Assembly: GCF_031456495.1 (NCBI RefSeq)
Contig: NZ_JAVDUW010000001.1
Span: 1,550,001 to 1,614,000, forward strand
Direction of reading: 5' to 3'
From: Pedococcus sp031456495
GTDB lineage: Bacteria > Actinomycetota > Actinomycetes > Actinomycetales > Dermatophilaceae
Length of the DNA: 64,000 nucleotides
The notes below the pieces were generated by a model. It saw nothing but the letters and a program-made list of their open reading frames with translations. It was not told the origin of the DNA and did no database searches. A program made the translations under genes and the position numbers. Of this stretch, positions 1 through 8,246 are shown in pieces. The number at the start of each line of letters is the position of its first letter. Within the stretch, counting starts at the first letter, position 1.

Positions 1-1499
1 CGGCGGGCGACCGTGCCGGACCGGACGGCGACGGCGTCGAAGAAGCCGCCGCGGCCGTAGGCACCGAGCTCGTCCTGGATCCGCGCGAGGTTGGCGGCCG
101 CCTCCCGCGGCTCGTGCATCATCGCGAGGAACGACGCGTGCGGGGTGACCACGCCGTCACCGAACGTCGGGTGCGGGTTCGTCCCCTCGCGGCAGTCGCC
201 GAACCCGGCGTCGACGTTGGTCTTCTCCTGGTCGGAGAAGTAGCCGTCCGGGTTCATGCCGAGCTGGTCCACGCCGTACTCCCGGTAGCCGCCTGCGGGG
301 TTGCTCGACGGCGAGAAGCCCCAGTAGCCGTAGCCGGCCTCGAGCAACCCGTGCTCGCGCTGCGCCCGCACGTGCAGCGGGTGGTTGAGCCCCCACGAGC
401 GCGGTGCCCAGCTCGACTCCGGGACGAACATGTCGGGCATGAGCTCCTCGAACATGCTGCCGCCCCAGCCCGGGACGATCCGCATGCCGCGGTAGGTGTA
501 CGCGCCCTCGAACACCTCGATGCCGTCGTAGGTGCGGGTCTCGCCGACCGGCTGCATCTCCGGCCACGCCCAGTCGCAGCTGGCCGGGAAGGTGCGCCAC
601 ATCGCGTAGTACTGCCTGCCCGGGATCTGGCCGGTGAGGATGCCGAGGTAGCTCGTGATCCGCGTCTCGGACACGGTGGTGTCGTAGTGGTGGTTCGTGT
701 ACCAGACGTCCGGGCCGACGCCGGTGTGGTTGCCGGTGTAGCCCGAGAACCCGGGCGGCGGTGGTGCGTCGTAGAACCCGCCGTGGATGAGGCCGCCGGG
801 TCGGACCCCGGGGTGGGAGGTGTCCGCGTCGTAGAACATGTCCCAGCGCATCCGGCCGAAGATCCTGCGCGCCAGCGGCGCCGCCCCCGGGTCGGCGTTC
901 ATCACGACCCGCAGGGCCGCGCCCAGCCAGCCGTTGTCGACGCTCGACAGGAACGGGTAGACACGGTTGCCGTCGTCCGGCCAGGTCGTGAGGACCTCGC
1001 CGCTCGCCTCGTCGTACCAGTTGTAGAACATCCCGCTCGGGGTGTGGTGCTCGAGCCGGTCGACCGTGCGCAGGGTGCGCAGGAGGCGGGTCGTGCACTC
1101 GCCGCGGCTGATGATGCCGAGGTCCCGGGCGACGACGGTGGACCACAGCAGCCCACCGATGTTGGTGGGCGACGTGTAGCCCGAGCGGTCCTGTGCCGCA
1201 AGGGTCTCCGGGATGTTGTCGGCCGGCAGGCCCGTCGACGGGTCGGTCATGGCCACGAGGCTGCGCCACGTGTCGGCCGCCCACGTGCGGATGCGCGTCG
1301 CGTGGACGTCCCCGCCGCTGCCGCGCACGTATGCCGGTGCGCCGGCCGCGCGCGCCGGCGCACCGGCATACGTCGAGGCACTCGCCCGGGTGGCGGTGAG
1401 GCCGACGGCGGCCGCGGCGGTGGCGCCGACGAGCAGCTGGCGACGGGAGGGGGTGGGCAGGGACGGCGTGGGACGGGAGTCGGGCGAAGGGGTGGCCAT
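1..1499 (-). CDS. Tat-exported glucoamylase-family hydrolase (3' end beyond window)
   Basis: The reading frame is open from ATG at 1499 to the window edge (499 codons seen), so the C-terminus is missing. The N-terminus carries a twin-arginine signal (S-R-R-Q-L-L-V at residues 18-24, then a hydrophobic Ala/Gly stretch ending RASA), predicting folded export. The body matches the glycoamylase-like family (PF10091): Thr-Asn-Ile-Gly near the start, and a late block with VVTPHASFLAMM and YGRGGFFDAV. Members of this family include beta-glucan hydrolases such as GH144; the exact substrate is inference. It is the last visible gene of a minus-strand operon, 31 bases after a sugar permease, which suggests it releases the sugar that the ABC transporter imports. 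A perfect inverted repeat lies in the region after the signal peptide. Confidence 0.82.
   Translation of the reverse strand, partial: MATPSPDSRPTPSLPTPSRRQLLVGATAAAAVGLTATRASASTYAGAPARAAGAPAYVRGSGGDVHATRIRTWAADTWRSLVAMTDPSTGLPADNIPETLAAQDRSGYTSPTNIGGLLWSTVVARDLGIISRGECTTRLLRTLRTVDRLEHHTPSGMFYNWYDEASGEVLTTWPDDGNRVYPFLSSVDNGWLGAALRVVMNADPGAAPLARRIFGRMRWDMFYDADTSHPGVRPGGLIHGGFYDAPPPPGFSGYTGNHTGVGPDVWYTNHHYDTTVSETRITSYLGILTGQIPGRQYYAMWRTFPASCDWAWPEMQPVGETRTYDGIEVFEGAYTYRGMRIVPGWGGSMFEELMPDMFVPESSWAPRSWGLNHPLHVRAQREHGLLEAGYGYWGFSPSSNPAGGYREYGVDQLGMNPDGYFSDQEKTNVDAGFGDCREGTNPHPTFGDGVVTPHASFLAMMHEPREAAANLARIQDELGAYGRGGFFDAVAVRSGTVAR
1327..1373. repeat. Perfect 20-bp inverted repeat with 7-base loop
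   Basis: Arms 1327-1346 and 1354-1373 are exact reverse complements, separated by seven bases. Each outer end holds a copy of the dispersed 8-mer GTATGCCG. The repeat lies inside coding sequence just after the Tat signal of the glucoamylase-family gene, so the peptide there is a mirror (YAGAPA then AGAPAY). It could form a strong hairpin in the mRNA. Confidence 0.9.
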
Positions 1500-1530
1500 G
1501 ACGGTTCCGATCTTCAGGGGGTGGGTGCGG

Positions 1531-2352
1531 TCACTTGATGCCGGTGGAGGCGATTCCCTCGATGAAGCGGCGCTGGAAGGCGAGGAAGATCGCGAGGACG
1601 GGGATGACGACGACGGTGGCCCCGGCGAGGAGCAGCCCGTACTGCGTCGAGTTCTGGCCCTTGGAGTAGAGGGCGAGGGCGACGGGGAGGGTGTACCTGC
1701 TCTCCTCCTGCGCGACCACGAGCGGCCAGAGGAAGTTGTTCCACGACCCGAGGAAGGTGAGGATCCCCAGGGTCGCGAGTGCGGGTCCGCACAGCGGCAG
1801 GAAGATCCGCGCGAAGATGCGCAGCTCGCTCGCGCCGTCGACCCGGCCCGCGTCGAGCAGGTCGCGCGGCAGTCCGCTGATGTACTGCCGCATGAGGAAG
1901 ACGCCGAACGGGCTGACGAGGAAGGGCAGGACCAGGCCGGGCAGGCTGTTCGCGAGGCCGACGTTCGTCACGAGGACGAACAGCGGCACGAACGTCACGA
2001 CGCCGGGGATGAGCAGCGTGCCCATGACGACGAGGAACAGCGCCCGCCGGCCGGGGAAGTCCAGCATCGCGAGGGCGTAGCCGACCATCGAGCAGAAGAG
2101 CAGGTTGCCCGCGGTGACGCAGACCGCGACGACGGTCGAGTTGAGGAAGTACTGCGAGAAGTTCAACCGCGAGAACAGCCGCGTGTAGTTGTCGAGCGTC
2201 GCGGCGTGCGGCCACCACGTCGGCGGGTTGGACAGCAGCTCGCCCTGGGTCTTGAAGCTGCCGAGCACCATCCACACGAACGGTGCGACGACGACGACCA
2301 GCACGAGGGTCAGGACGACGTAGAGCCACCACTGGGAACGGGTCCGGGTCAT
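1531..2352 (-). CDS. Carbohydrate ABC transporter permease (MalG type)
   Basis: A 273-residue inner-membrane permease of the binding-protein-dependent carbohydrate uptake family. It shows about six hydrophobic segments, starting with a long one around residues 8-30, and the cytoplasmic EAA-type loop (D-L-L-D-A-G-R-V-D-G-A-S) that docks on the ATPase. The length is typical for MalG-like subunits. It follows the partner permease by 7 bases and precedes the hydrolase, so all belong to one operon. No ATPase gene is present, as is common in actinobacteria, where a shared MsiK-like ATPase serves several importers. The substrate cannot be read from the sequence; the linked hydrolase suggests a glucan-derived sugar. 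Confidence 0.93.
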   Translation of the reverse strand: MTRTRSQWWLYVVLTLVLVVVVAPFVWMVLGSFKTQGELLSNPPTWWPHAATLDNYTRLFSRLNFSQYFLNSTVVAVCVTAGNLLFCSMVGYALAMLDFPGRRALFLVVMGTLLIPGVVTFVPLFVLVTNVGLANSLPGLVLPFLVSPFGVFLMRQYISGLPRDLLDAGRVDGASELRIFARIFLPLCGPALATLGILTFLGSWNNFLWPLVVAQEESRYTLPVALALYSKGQNSTQYGLLLAGATVVVIPVLAIFLAFQRRFIEGIASTGIK

Positions 2353-2359
2353 GGCGTCC

Positions 2360-3319
2360 TCACGTGTTCTCTCGCAGCAGCCGGAACTGGATCGCGGTCA
2401 CGACGGCGACGATGACGAAGATGATGTAGCTCATCGCCGCGGCCAGGCCGTAGTTGCCGAACCCGAACTGCCGGTACGTGTACATGGACATGGAGATCGT
2501 GCTGTTGAGCGGGCCACCGTTGGTCATGACGAACGGCTCCTCGAAGAACTGCAGGTAGCCGATGCCGGTCGTCACCGACACGAACAGCAGGGTCGGGCGC
2601 AGCAGCGGCAGGGTGATGTGGCGGAACCGCCGCCAGGCGCCGGCGCCGTCGATGGCGGCGGCCTCGTGCAGCATCCACGGCACGGCCTGCAGCCCGGCGA
2701 GGAAGATGACCATGCCGGTGCCGAAGTTGCGCCAGGACGCCATGAGGATCAGGCCGGGCATGGCCCAGTCCGGGTCGCCGAGCCAGTTCGGCCCGTCGAC
2801 GCCCACCCAGCCCAGGGCGGTGTTGAGCAGCCCGTAGTCGCGCTCGAGCAGGAACCGCCAGACGACCGCCACGGCGACGATCGAGGTGATGACCGGCGTG
2901 TAGAAGCCGAGCCGGAACAGGCCGCGCAGCCGGGTGATCCCGCGGTCGAGGGCGACGGCGGCAGCCAGCGCCATCGCCATGGTGAGCGGGACGCCGACGA
3001 CCACGAAGTAGGCGGTGTTGAGCATCGACTGGCGGAAGATCGGGTCCGAGAGCGCCTTGGCGTAGTTCTCGACCCCGACGACGTCGACGGCGAACGGCGT
3101 GCGCAGGTCGCGGGCCCGGGTGTCCGTGAAGCTCATGAAGAGCGACTGCAGCACCGGCCAGGCCGTGAAGACGAGGAAGAGCAGGCAGAACGGCAGCGCG
3201 AGGACCCAGGCGGCGATCCCCTGCCGCCGGCGGGACGCCCCGGCCGCGCCGCCCCCGCGGGGGGACGGACGGGTCTCGTCCGTCCCCTCGCGAGCGGCGG
3301 TCACCGTGGTGGCACCCAT
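2360..3319 (-). CDS. Carbohydrate ABC transporter permease (MalF type)
   Basis: A 319-residue permease partner of the next gene. A Ser/Arg/Gly-rich cytoplasmic N-tail (about residues 1-35) precedes six predicted membrane spans. The EAA loop reads E-A-A-A-I-D-G-A-G-A-W-R-R-F near residue 220. I chose the ATG at 3319 because it lies two bases after the stop of the binding-protein gene; a longer in-frame extension would run backwards into that gene and has no family similarity. It forms the translocation channel with the 1531-2352 product. Confidence 0.92.
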   Translation of the reverse strand: MGATTVTAAREGTDETRPSPRGGGAAGASRRRQGIAAWVLALPFCLLFLVFTAWPVLQSLFMSFTDTRARDLRTPFAVDVVGVENYAKALSDPIFRQSMLNTAYFVVVGVPLTMAMALAAAVALDRGITRLRGLFRLGFYTPVITSIVAVAVVWRFLLERDYGLLNTALGWVGVDGPNWLGDPDWAMPGLILMASWRNFGTGMVIFLAGLQAVPWMLHEAAAIDGAGAWRRFRHITLPLLRPTLLFVSVTTGIGYLQFFEEPFVMTNGGPLNSTISMSMYTYRQFGFGNYGLAAAMSYIIFVIVAVVTAIQFRLLRENT

Positions 3320-3321
3320 GG

Positions 3322-4596
3322 TTACCGGCCGGTGCCGATCGACTCGGCCTGCTGCTGGGTGGCCTTGAGCGCGGCCTCGGGGTCGGCGCCGGTCTTCATG
3401 ACCTTCTCCATCTCGGTGTCGAAGGCGGTGGCCACCTGCTCCCACGACGGGAAGCTCGGCGGGGCCTGCGCGGTCTCGAGCTGCTTGCCAAACGTGGCGA
3501 GCTTGGGGTCACCGGAGATCGAGGGGTCGTCCCACGCCGACTTCACCGACGGCAGGTCGGTCGACATGCCGTACCACTTGGCCTGGACCTTGGGGTCGGA
3601 CAGCCACTGCACGAGCTTCCAGGCGCTGTCACGGTTCTTCGACTTCTTGAAGACGGCGAAGTTCGAGCCGCCGACGAAGGAGGACGACTTCTCCTTCGCG
3701 GGCACCTGCATGACGTCGTACTGGTCCTTCTTCACGCCGACCTTCTCGACGGCGGACATCATCCAGGGACCGGAGATGAACATCGGGACGCGGCCGGACT
3801 TGAAGTCGGGCTCGGTCGTCGGGGTGTTCGGGGCGGCCTTGTCGGAGATCCCGTCGGTGAAGTAGCTCTGGTAGTACTTCACGGCCTCGAGGATCTTCGG
3901 GTCGTCGAAGTTGTAGGCCTTGCCGCCGTCCTTGGTGAGGTCGGCGCCGTTCGACCACGCGAACGGCATGATCGACTGCCACGAGCCCTGACCCCCGGCC
4001 TGGAACCCCATGCCGTACTTCGCGCCGGCCTTGGTCTGCATGGCCCTGGCCATCGACTTGAGCCCGTCCCAGTCGGTGGGGGGCGTCGTGATCCCGGCCT
4101 TCTTCGCCAAGTCGGTCCGGTAGAAGACGAGGCGGGTCTCGACGTACCAGGGGATGCCGTAGTCCGTCCCGTCGACCTCGTTGGTCTTCTGCGCGCCCTC
4201 GAAGAACGCGCTCGTGTCGATCGACGGCGGCACCGGGTCGAGCGCACCCAGGGCGGCGAACTCGCCCATCCACGTGCTGCCGACCATCGCGGCGTCGGGG
4301 GTGGTGCCGGCGGTGATCGCGGTCGTGAACTTGTCATGGGCGGAGTCCCACGGGATGGCGGTCACGTTGACCTTGACGCCGGGGTTGGCGGCCTCGAAGT
4401 CCTTGAGCAGGTCGGGCAGCTTGTCTCCCTCGGCGCCCATGGCCCACACGGTGAGCGTCCCGGTGGCCTTGCCGGAGCTGATGTCCCTGGCCTTCTCGGC
4501 GCCACCGCCGGCGGCGGCGTTGTCGCGGCCGCAGGCGCTCAGGGCCAGTGCTGCGGCGGTGAGGGTCGCGACCGCGATCGCGGGTGTGCGTCTCAT
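3322..4596 (-). CDS. Sugar ABC transporter solute-binding lipoprotein
   Basis: A 424-residue extracellular binding protein of the carbohydrate-binding family 1. It begins with a short basic N-terminus, a hydrophobic stretch and a lipobox (L-S-A-C, Cys at residue 22), predicting a lipid-anchored protein on the outer face of the membrane. Typical SBP features follow: the early TLTVWAMG strand and a middle block with IPWYVETR. A good ribosome site (AAGAGGAA) lies seven bases upstream of the ATG at 4596. It is the first gene of the sugar operon, downstream of the LacI gene, and presumably captures the sugar passed to the two permeases. Confidence 0.93.
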   Translation of the reverse strand: MRRTPAIAVATLTAAALALSACGRDNAAAGGGAEKARDISSGKATGTLTVWAMGAEGDKLPDLLKDFEAANPGVKVNVTAIPWDSAHDKFTTAITAGTTPDAAMVGSTWMGEFAALGALDPVPPSIDTSAFFEGAQKTNEVDGTDYGIPWYVETRLVFYRTDLAKKAGITTPPTDWDGLKSMARAMQTKAGAKYGMGFQAGGQGSWQSIMPFAWSNGADLTKDGGKAYNFDDPKILEAVKYYQSYFTDGISDKAAPNTPTTEPDFKSGRVPMFISGPWMMSAVEKVGVKKDQYDVMQVPAKEKSSSFVGGSNFAVFKKSKNRDSAWKLVQWLSDPKVQAKWYGMSTDLPSVKSAWDDPSISGDPKLATFGKQLETAQAPPSFPSWEQVATAFDTEMEKVMKTGADPEAALKATQQQAESIGTGR

Positions 4597-4695
4597 CGGG
4601 GGTTCCTCTTTCCTGGGGAGGGGTGCGGACGGAACGGTGTTCTGCGGACGTGCTGGAGGTGGTCTCGGGGAGCTGAGGTCTGGCGTGGCGGGCGG

Positions 4696-5727
4696 TCAGC
4701 GCCGTGGCGCAGGCTCGGCGGCGCAGCCGCACGAGGACCGGATGACGAGCTCGGTGGGGATGATCCGGGTGTCCCGCAGCACGGGTGCGCCGGTGATGCG
4801 CTCGTGCAGGCGGTCGGCGGCGAAGGCGCCCAGCTCGCGCACGGGCTGGCGGACCGTGGTCAGGCCGGGCACGACGTAGCGGGCGGTCATCACGTCGTCC
4901 CAACCGGTGACCGCGACGTCGTCGGGGACGGACAGGCCGCCCTCGCGCAGCCGCTTCATGACGGCGAGGGCGATCTCGTCGTTGGCACAGACGAGCGCGT
5001 CGGCGGTGACGACACCCGACAGCACCCGGTCCGCGAGCTCGCTGCCGGCGCTCTCGCGCAGTGCGACCCGCTCCGGTGGGGCGGCCACGAGGCCGGCTTC
5101 GTCGTGGGCGGCGACGAAGCCGGCATACCGCTCGCGCACGTCGGGGCCGGAGTCCGGGTCACCCACGAAGAGCACCCGCGACCGGCCGTGCCCGAGGACG
5201 TGCACGGTCATGGCGTGGGCGCTGCCGGTGTTCTCGGAGGTGACGGCGTCGATCTCGGGCCGGGCCTCGCCGGCGATGAGCACGACCGGCTTGCTGCCGC
5301 GCAGGGCCGTGACCGCGGCGTCGGGGATGGCGGAGGACCCGAGCATGGCCACCCCGTCGACGCGGGTCGCGAGCTTGCGCACCGCCGCGGCGACGTCGCG
5401 CTTGCCCTCGGCGAGCATGAGCACGACGCTCTGCCCCAGCTCGCCCGCGCGGGACTCGAAGCCCATGAGCAGCTCGGAGTAGTACGGACCGGAGAGCTCG
5501 GGCAGCAGCAGCCCGTGGGCCTCGTGGTGCCGGACGGCCAGGCTGCGGGCGGCGCCGAGCGGCACGTACCTGAGCTCGTCGGCGGCCTCGAGCACCCGCT
5601 GGCGGGTCGTCTCCGAGACGGCGGTCGAGCCCTGCAGGACCCGCGAGACGGTGGCGATGGAGACGCCCGCACGCTCGGCGACGGAGTAGATCGTCGCTCC
5701 CGCGCGGGGACCGGAGGAAGTCGCCAC
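4696..5727 (-). CDS. LacI-family transcriptional repressor
   Basis: A 343-residue regulator. The N-terminal helix-turn-helix (about residues 14-60: YSVAERAGVSIATVSRVLQG, then the hinge region ending DELRYVP) is characteristic of LacI/PurR proteins. The rest is a periplasmic-binding-protein-like sugar-sensing domain. The C-terminus has a short Cys/Ala/Pro/Arg tail (SSCGCAAEP). It lies 99 bases upstream of the sugar operon in the same direction and 19 bases downstream of a classic LacI operator (5747-5760), suggesting autoregulation and control of the downstream genes by readthrough or by a further site. The inducer is unknown, probably the imported sugar. Confidence 0.94.
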   Translation of the reverse strand: MATSSGPRAGATIYSVAERAGVSIATVSRVLQGSTAVSETTRQRVLEAADELRYVPLGAARSLAVRHHEAHGLLLPELSGPYYSELLMGFESRAGELGQSVVLMLAEGKRDVAAAVRKLATRVDGVAMLGSSAIPDAAVTALRGSKPVVLIAGEARPEIDAVTSENTGSAHAMTVHVLGHGRSRVLFVGDPDSGPDVRERYAGFVAAHDEAGLVAAPPERVALRESAGSELADRVLSGVVTADALVCANDEIALAVMKRLREGGLSVPDDVAVTGWDDVMTARYVVPGLTTVRQPVRELGAFAADRLHERITGAPVLRDTRIIPTELVIRSSCGCAAEPAPRR

Positions 5728-5746
5728 GTCGTCCGCCTCTCATCGT

Positions 5747-5760
5747 TGAAAGCGCTTACA
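5747..5760. promoter_or_regulatory. LacI-family operator upstream of the LacI gene
   Basis: TGAAAGCGCTTACA is a near-perfect palindrome centred on GCGC and fits the LacI/CcpA-type consensus with its central CG. It sits 19 bases upstream of the LacI start codon, so repressor binding would block its own transcription. No second clear copy was seen between 4597 and 4695. Confidence 0.75.
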
Positions 5761-5804
5761 TGAACGACCCTGCCACAGGTTCGGACGGCCTGGCAAGAGG
5801 CTCC

Positions 5805-6746
5805 TCAGTCGGCGAGCAGCGCCTCGGCGAGGCCGGTGTCGACGACCAGGCCCTGCACGAGCCCACCGCCGAGGGCCGCCCGGACGGCGGGCGCCTTGGC
5901 GTGGCCGGATGCCACGGCGACGACCTCGGGTATGCCGGCGAGCACGTCGGCGTCGATGGTCACCAGCCGCGCAGCGACCTTGGGGCGCAACGGTTTTCCG
6001 CTCGCGTCGAAGAAGACGCCGGCCAGCTCTCCGACGACTCCGGCACGCGCCAGCGTGGCACGCTCCGCCTCGTCGAGGAGGTCGTGGATCGTCGACTGCC
6101 CCTCGGCCCACCTGCCGATCCCGACGACCGCCTTGGTGACCCGGGCGGCCGCCTGCATCCCCTCGGCGACGGCCGGCTGGCGGCGCAGCGCGTCGGCGCT
6201 CGCCTTGCTGTCCAAGACGAAGGGCGCATAGAAGACCCGCGCCGGGCCGCCGGCCAGCCGCGCTGCCCGACGGACGATGTCGACGGCGCTGCTGTCGAAG
6301 TCCGGCAGCGCGATCGCACCCGTGAGCTGGACGACCTCCACGGGGGGCAGCGTCGTGAGCGCCCCCACCATGGCGTGCACCATCCGTGACCAGGGCAGGC
6401 CCAGCACGTCACCGGGCTCGAGCACCTCGGCGAGCAGCTCTGCGGCCGCGCGCCCGAGCTGGTGCCGCACGGAGCCGGGGTCGTGGTCGGCCGGCTCGAC
6501 GACGACGGCGTGGCGCAGGCCGTAGCGCTCCTGGAGCCGAGCCGACGCGTCGACGTCGAGCGCGCCCTGGCGGACGATCTCGATGCGGACCAGGCCGCGC
6601 TCGCGGGCGGACTCCAGCAGCCGGGCGACCTTGAACCGGCTGATCCCCAGCTCCTCGGCGATCTCCACCTTCGACTGGTTCTGCAGGTAGTGCCTGCGAG
6701 CCACGGCCGCGAGCAGGACGAGCTCTGCGGGTCCGTCGTCGGTCAC
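5805..6746 (-). CDS. SorC/DeoR-type sugar-binding transcriptional regulator
   Basis: A 313-residue regulator of the SorC family, which senses phosphorylated or free sugars and polyols. The N-terminal HTH (LQNQSKVEIAEELGISRFKV, about residues 20-40) is followed by a sugar-isomerase-like effector domain with GLPWSRM and GAIALPDFDSS. The GTG at 6746 is preferred because GGGGAGG lies just upstream; an in-frame ATG at 6848 would place the start beyond the divergent promoter and add an unconserved tail. It is divergent from the polyol operon at 6882 and is the likely activator or repressor of it. Confidence 0.88.
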   Translation of the reverse strand: MTDDGPAELVLLAAVARRHYLQNQSKVEIAEELGISRFKVARLLESARERGLVRIEIVRQGALDVDASARLQERYGLRHAVVVEPADHDPGSVRHQLGRAAAELLAEVLEPGDVLGLPWSRMVHAMVGALTTLPPVEVVQLTGAIALPDFDSSAVDIVRRAARLAGGPARVFYAPFVLDSKASADALRRQPAVAEGMQAAARVTKAVVGIGRWAEGQSTIHDLLDEAERATLARAGVVGELAGVFFDASGKPLRPKVAARLVTIDADVLAGIPEVVAVASGHAKAPAVRAALGGGLVQGLVVDTGLAEALLAD

Positions 6747-6762
6747 GGCTCCATCCTCCCCG

Positions 6763-6791
6763 TTGACAGCGTCCCCCGGCGCGGTTTTACT
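6763..6791 (+). promoter_or_regulatory. Predicted promoter of the polyol operon
   Basis: A consensus -35 (TTGACA, 6763-6768) is followed after 17 bases by a -10-like TTTACT (6786-6791). It points at the binding-protein gene starting 6882. The heptamer TTACTCG occurs twice here (6787-6793 and 6796-6802), nine bases apart and covering the -10 and start site, as expected for a regulator half-site pair. Confidence 0.6.
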
Positions 6792-6815
6792 CGGGTTACT
6801 CGTTTGCGCATCATG

Positions 6816-6831
6816 GCGCTCATCTGAGCGC
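6816..6831. promoter_or_regulatory. Inverted repeat, candidate SorC-family operator
   Basis: GCGCTCA and TGAGCGC form a perfect 7-base inverted repeat with a 2-base centre. It lies between the predicted promoter and the start codon of the polyol operon, in the divergent control region shared with the SorC gene. Binding by the SorC regulator is inference. Confidence 0.5.
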
Positions 6832-6881
6832 AGAGCAAGCTGTTCCATCAGGGAGCCGTCGACGGTGACGGAGGAGGACGC

Positions 6882-8246
6882 GTGCGAAACCGGATCTCAC
6901 GAGCAGCGGTGGTGGCTGCCGCCACGGCGACGACCCTGGGCCTGTCGGCCTGTGCCGGCTGGGGTGGCGGCGGAGGGGGTGGCGGCGGCAAGGACAGCAT
7001 CAACGTCCTCATGGTCAACAACCCCCAGATGGTCGACCTGCAGAAGCTGACCGCTGCGAACTTCACCAAGCAGACCGGCATCCGGGTGAACTTCACCGTG
7101 CTGCCGGAGAACGACGTGCGCGACAAGATCAGCCAGGAGTTCTCCAGCCAGGCCGGTCAGTACGACGTCGCGTCCCTGTCGAACTTCGAGATCCCGATCT
7201 ACGCCAAGGCGCGGTGGATCGCCCCGCTCGACGGCTACATCGCCAAGGACCCGTCGTTCGACCAGCAGGACATCCTCAAGCCGATGCGGACCTCGTTGTC
7301 CAGCAACGGCAAGGTCTACGGGGAGCCGTTCTACGGCGAGTCCTCGTTCCTCATGTACCGCAAGGACATCCTGCAGGCCAAGGGCATCACGATGCCGGCG
7401 AGGCCGACCTGGCAGCAGGTCGCCGACATCGCGGCCAAGGTCGACGGCGCCAAGCCCGGCATGCGGGGGATCTGCCTGCGCGGGCAGCCCGGCTGGGGGC
7501 AGCTCTTCGCGCCGCTCACCACCGTCGTCAACACCTTCGGCGGCACGTGGTTCGAGAAGGACTGGACGCCGAAGGTGAACGCGCCCGAGTTCCGGCAGGC
7601 CGTGCAGTTCTACGTCGACCTCGTCCGCGCGCACGGCGAGAAGGGCGCACCGCAGGCGGGGTTCACCGAGTGCCTCAACAACCTCGTCCAGGGCAACGTG
7701 GCCATGTGGTACGACGCCACCTCGGCGGCAGGCTCGCTCGAGGCCGACGACTCCCCCACCAAGGGCAAGTTCGGCTACGCGCCGGCCCCGGTCGTGAAGA
7801 CGGACTCCTCGGGCTGGCTCTAGGCCTGGTCGTGGTCGATCCAGCAGGCCAGCACCAAGAAGGACAACGCCTGGAAGTTCATCTCCTGGGCCAGCGGCAA
7901 GGACTACGAGAAGCTCGTCGGCACCCAGCTGGGCTGGACCAAGGTGCCGGCCGGGAAGCGCGCCTCGACCTACGAGAACCCCGAGTACCTCAAGGTGTCC
8001 TCCGCCTTCGCCGGGCCCACCAAGGCCGCCATCGAGGCCGCCGACCCGGAGAACCCGGGCGTGCAGCCGCGGCCGGCCATCGGCATCCAGTTCGTCGACA
8101 TCCCCGAGTTCCCCGACCTCGGCACCCAGGTCAGCCAGGACGTGAGCTCGGCCATCGCGGGCAAGACGTCGGTGAAGGACGCGCTCGACAAGGGACAACA
8201 GCTCGCCGACGACGTCGCCGAGCGCTACCAGTCAAGGGGGCAGTGA
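6882..8246 (+). pseudogene. Polyol ABC solute-binding lipoprotein, interrupted by in-frame TAG
   Basis: The gene starts at GTG 6882 behind GGAGGA. It has a lipoprotein signal (LSAC, Cys at residue 24), a Gly-rich linker and a binding-protein fold resembling sorbitol/mannitol SBPs (SmoE/MtlE type). At 7821-7823 a TAG stops translation after residue 313. The same frame continues without further stops for 140 codons to 8246, with normal SBP sequence (tryptophan-rich AWSWSIQQAS, then WKFISWASGKDYEK). Relatives carry Gly-Trp-Leu-Trp here, so one G-to-A change of TGG explains it. If real, the polyol importer lacks an intact binding protein unless the stop is read through. The 3' end overlaps the permease start by one base. 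Confidence 0.85.

Noticed and set aside
114..1538. Long plus-strand reading (over 470 codons) opposite the glucoamylase-family gene
   Set aside because: It is Arg/Val/Gly rich with no domain, has no ribosome site and lies antisense to a gene with a Tat signal and family motifs; long antisense readings are expected at this G+C content.
4632..4642. GAACGGTGTTC palindrome upstream of the sugar SBP gene as an operator
   Set aside because: Only 4-base arms and no second copy; it could occur by chance, so it is mentioned only in a finding.
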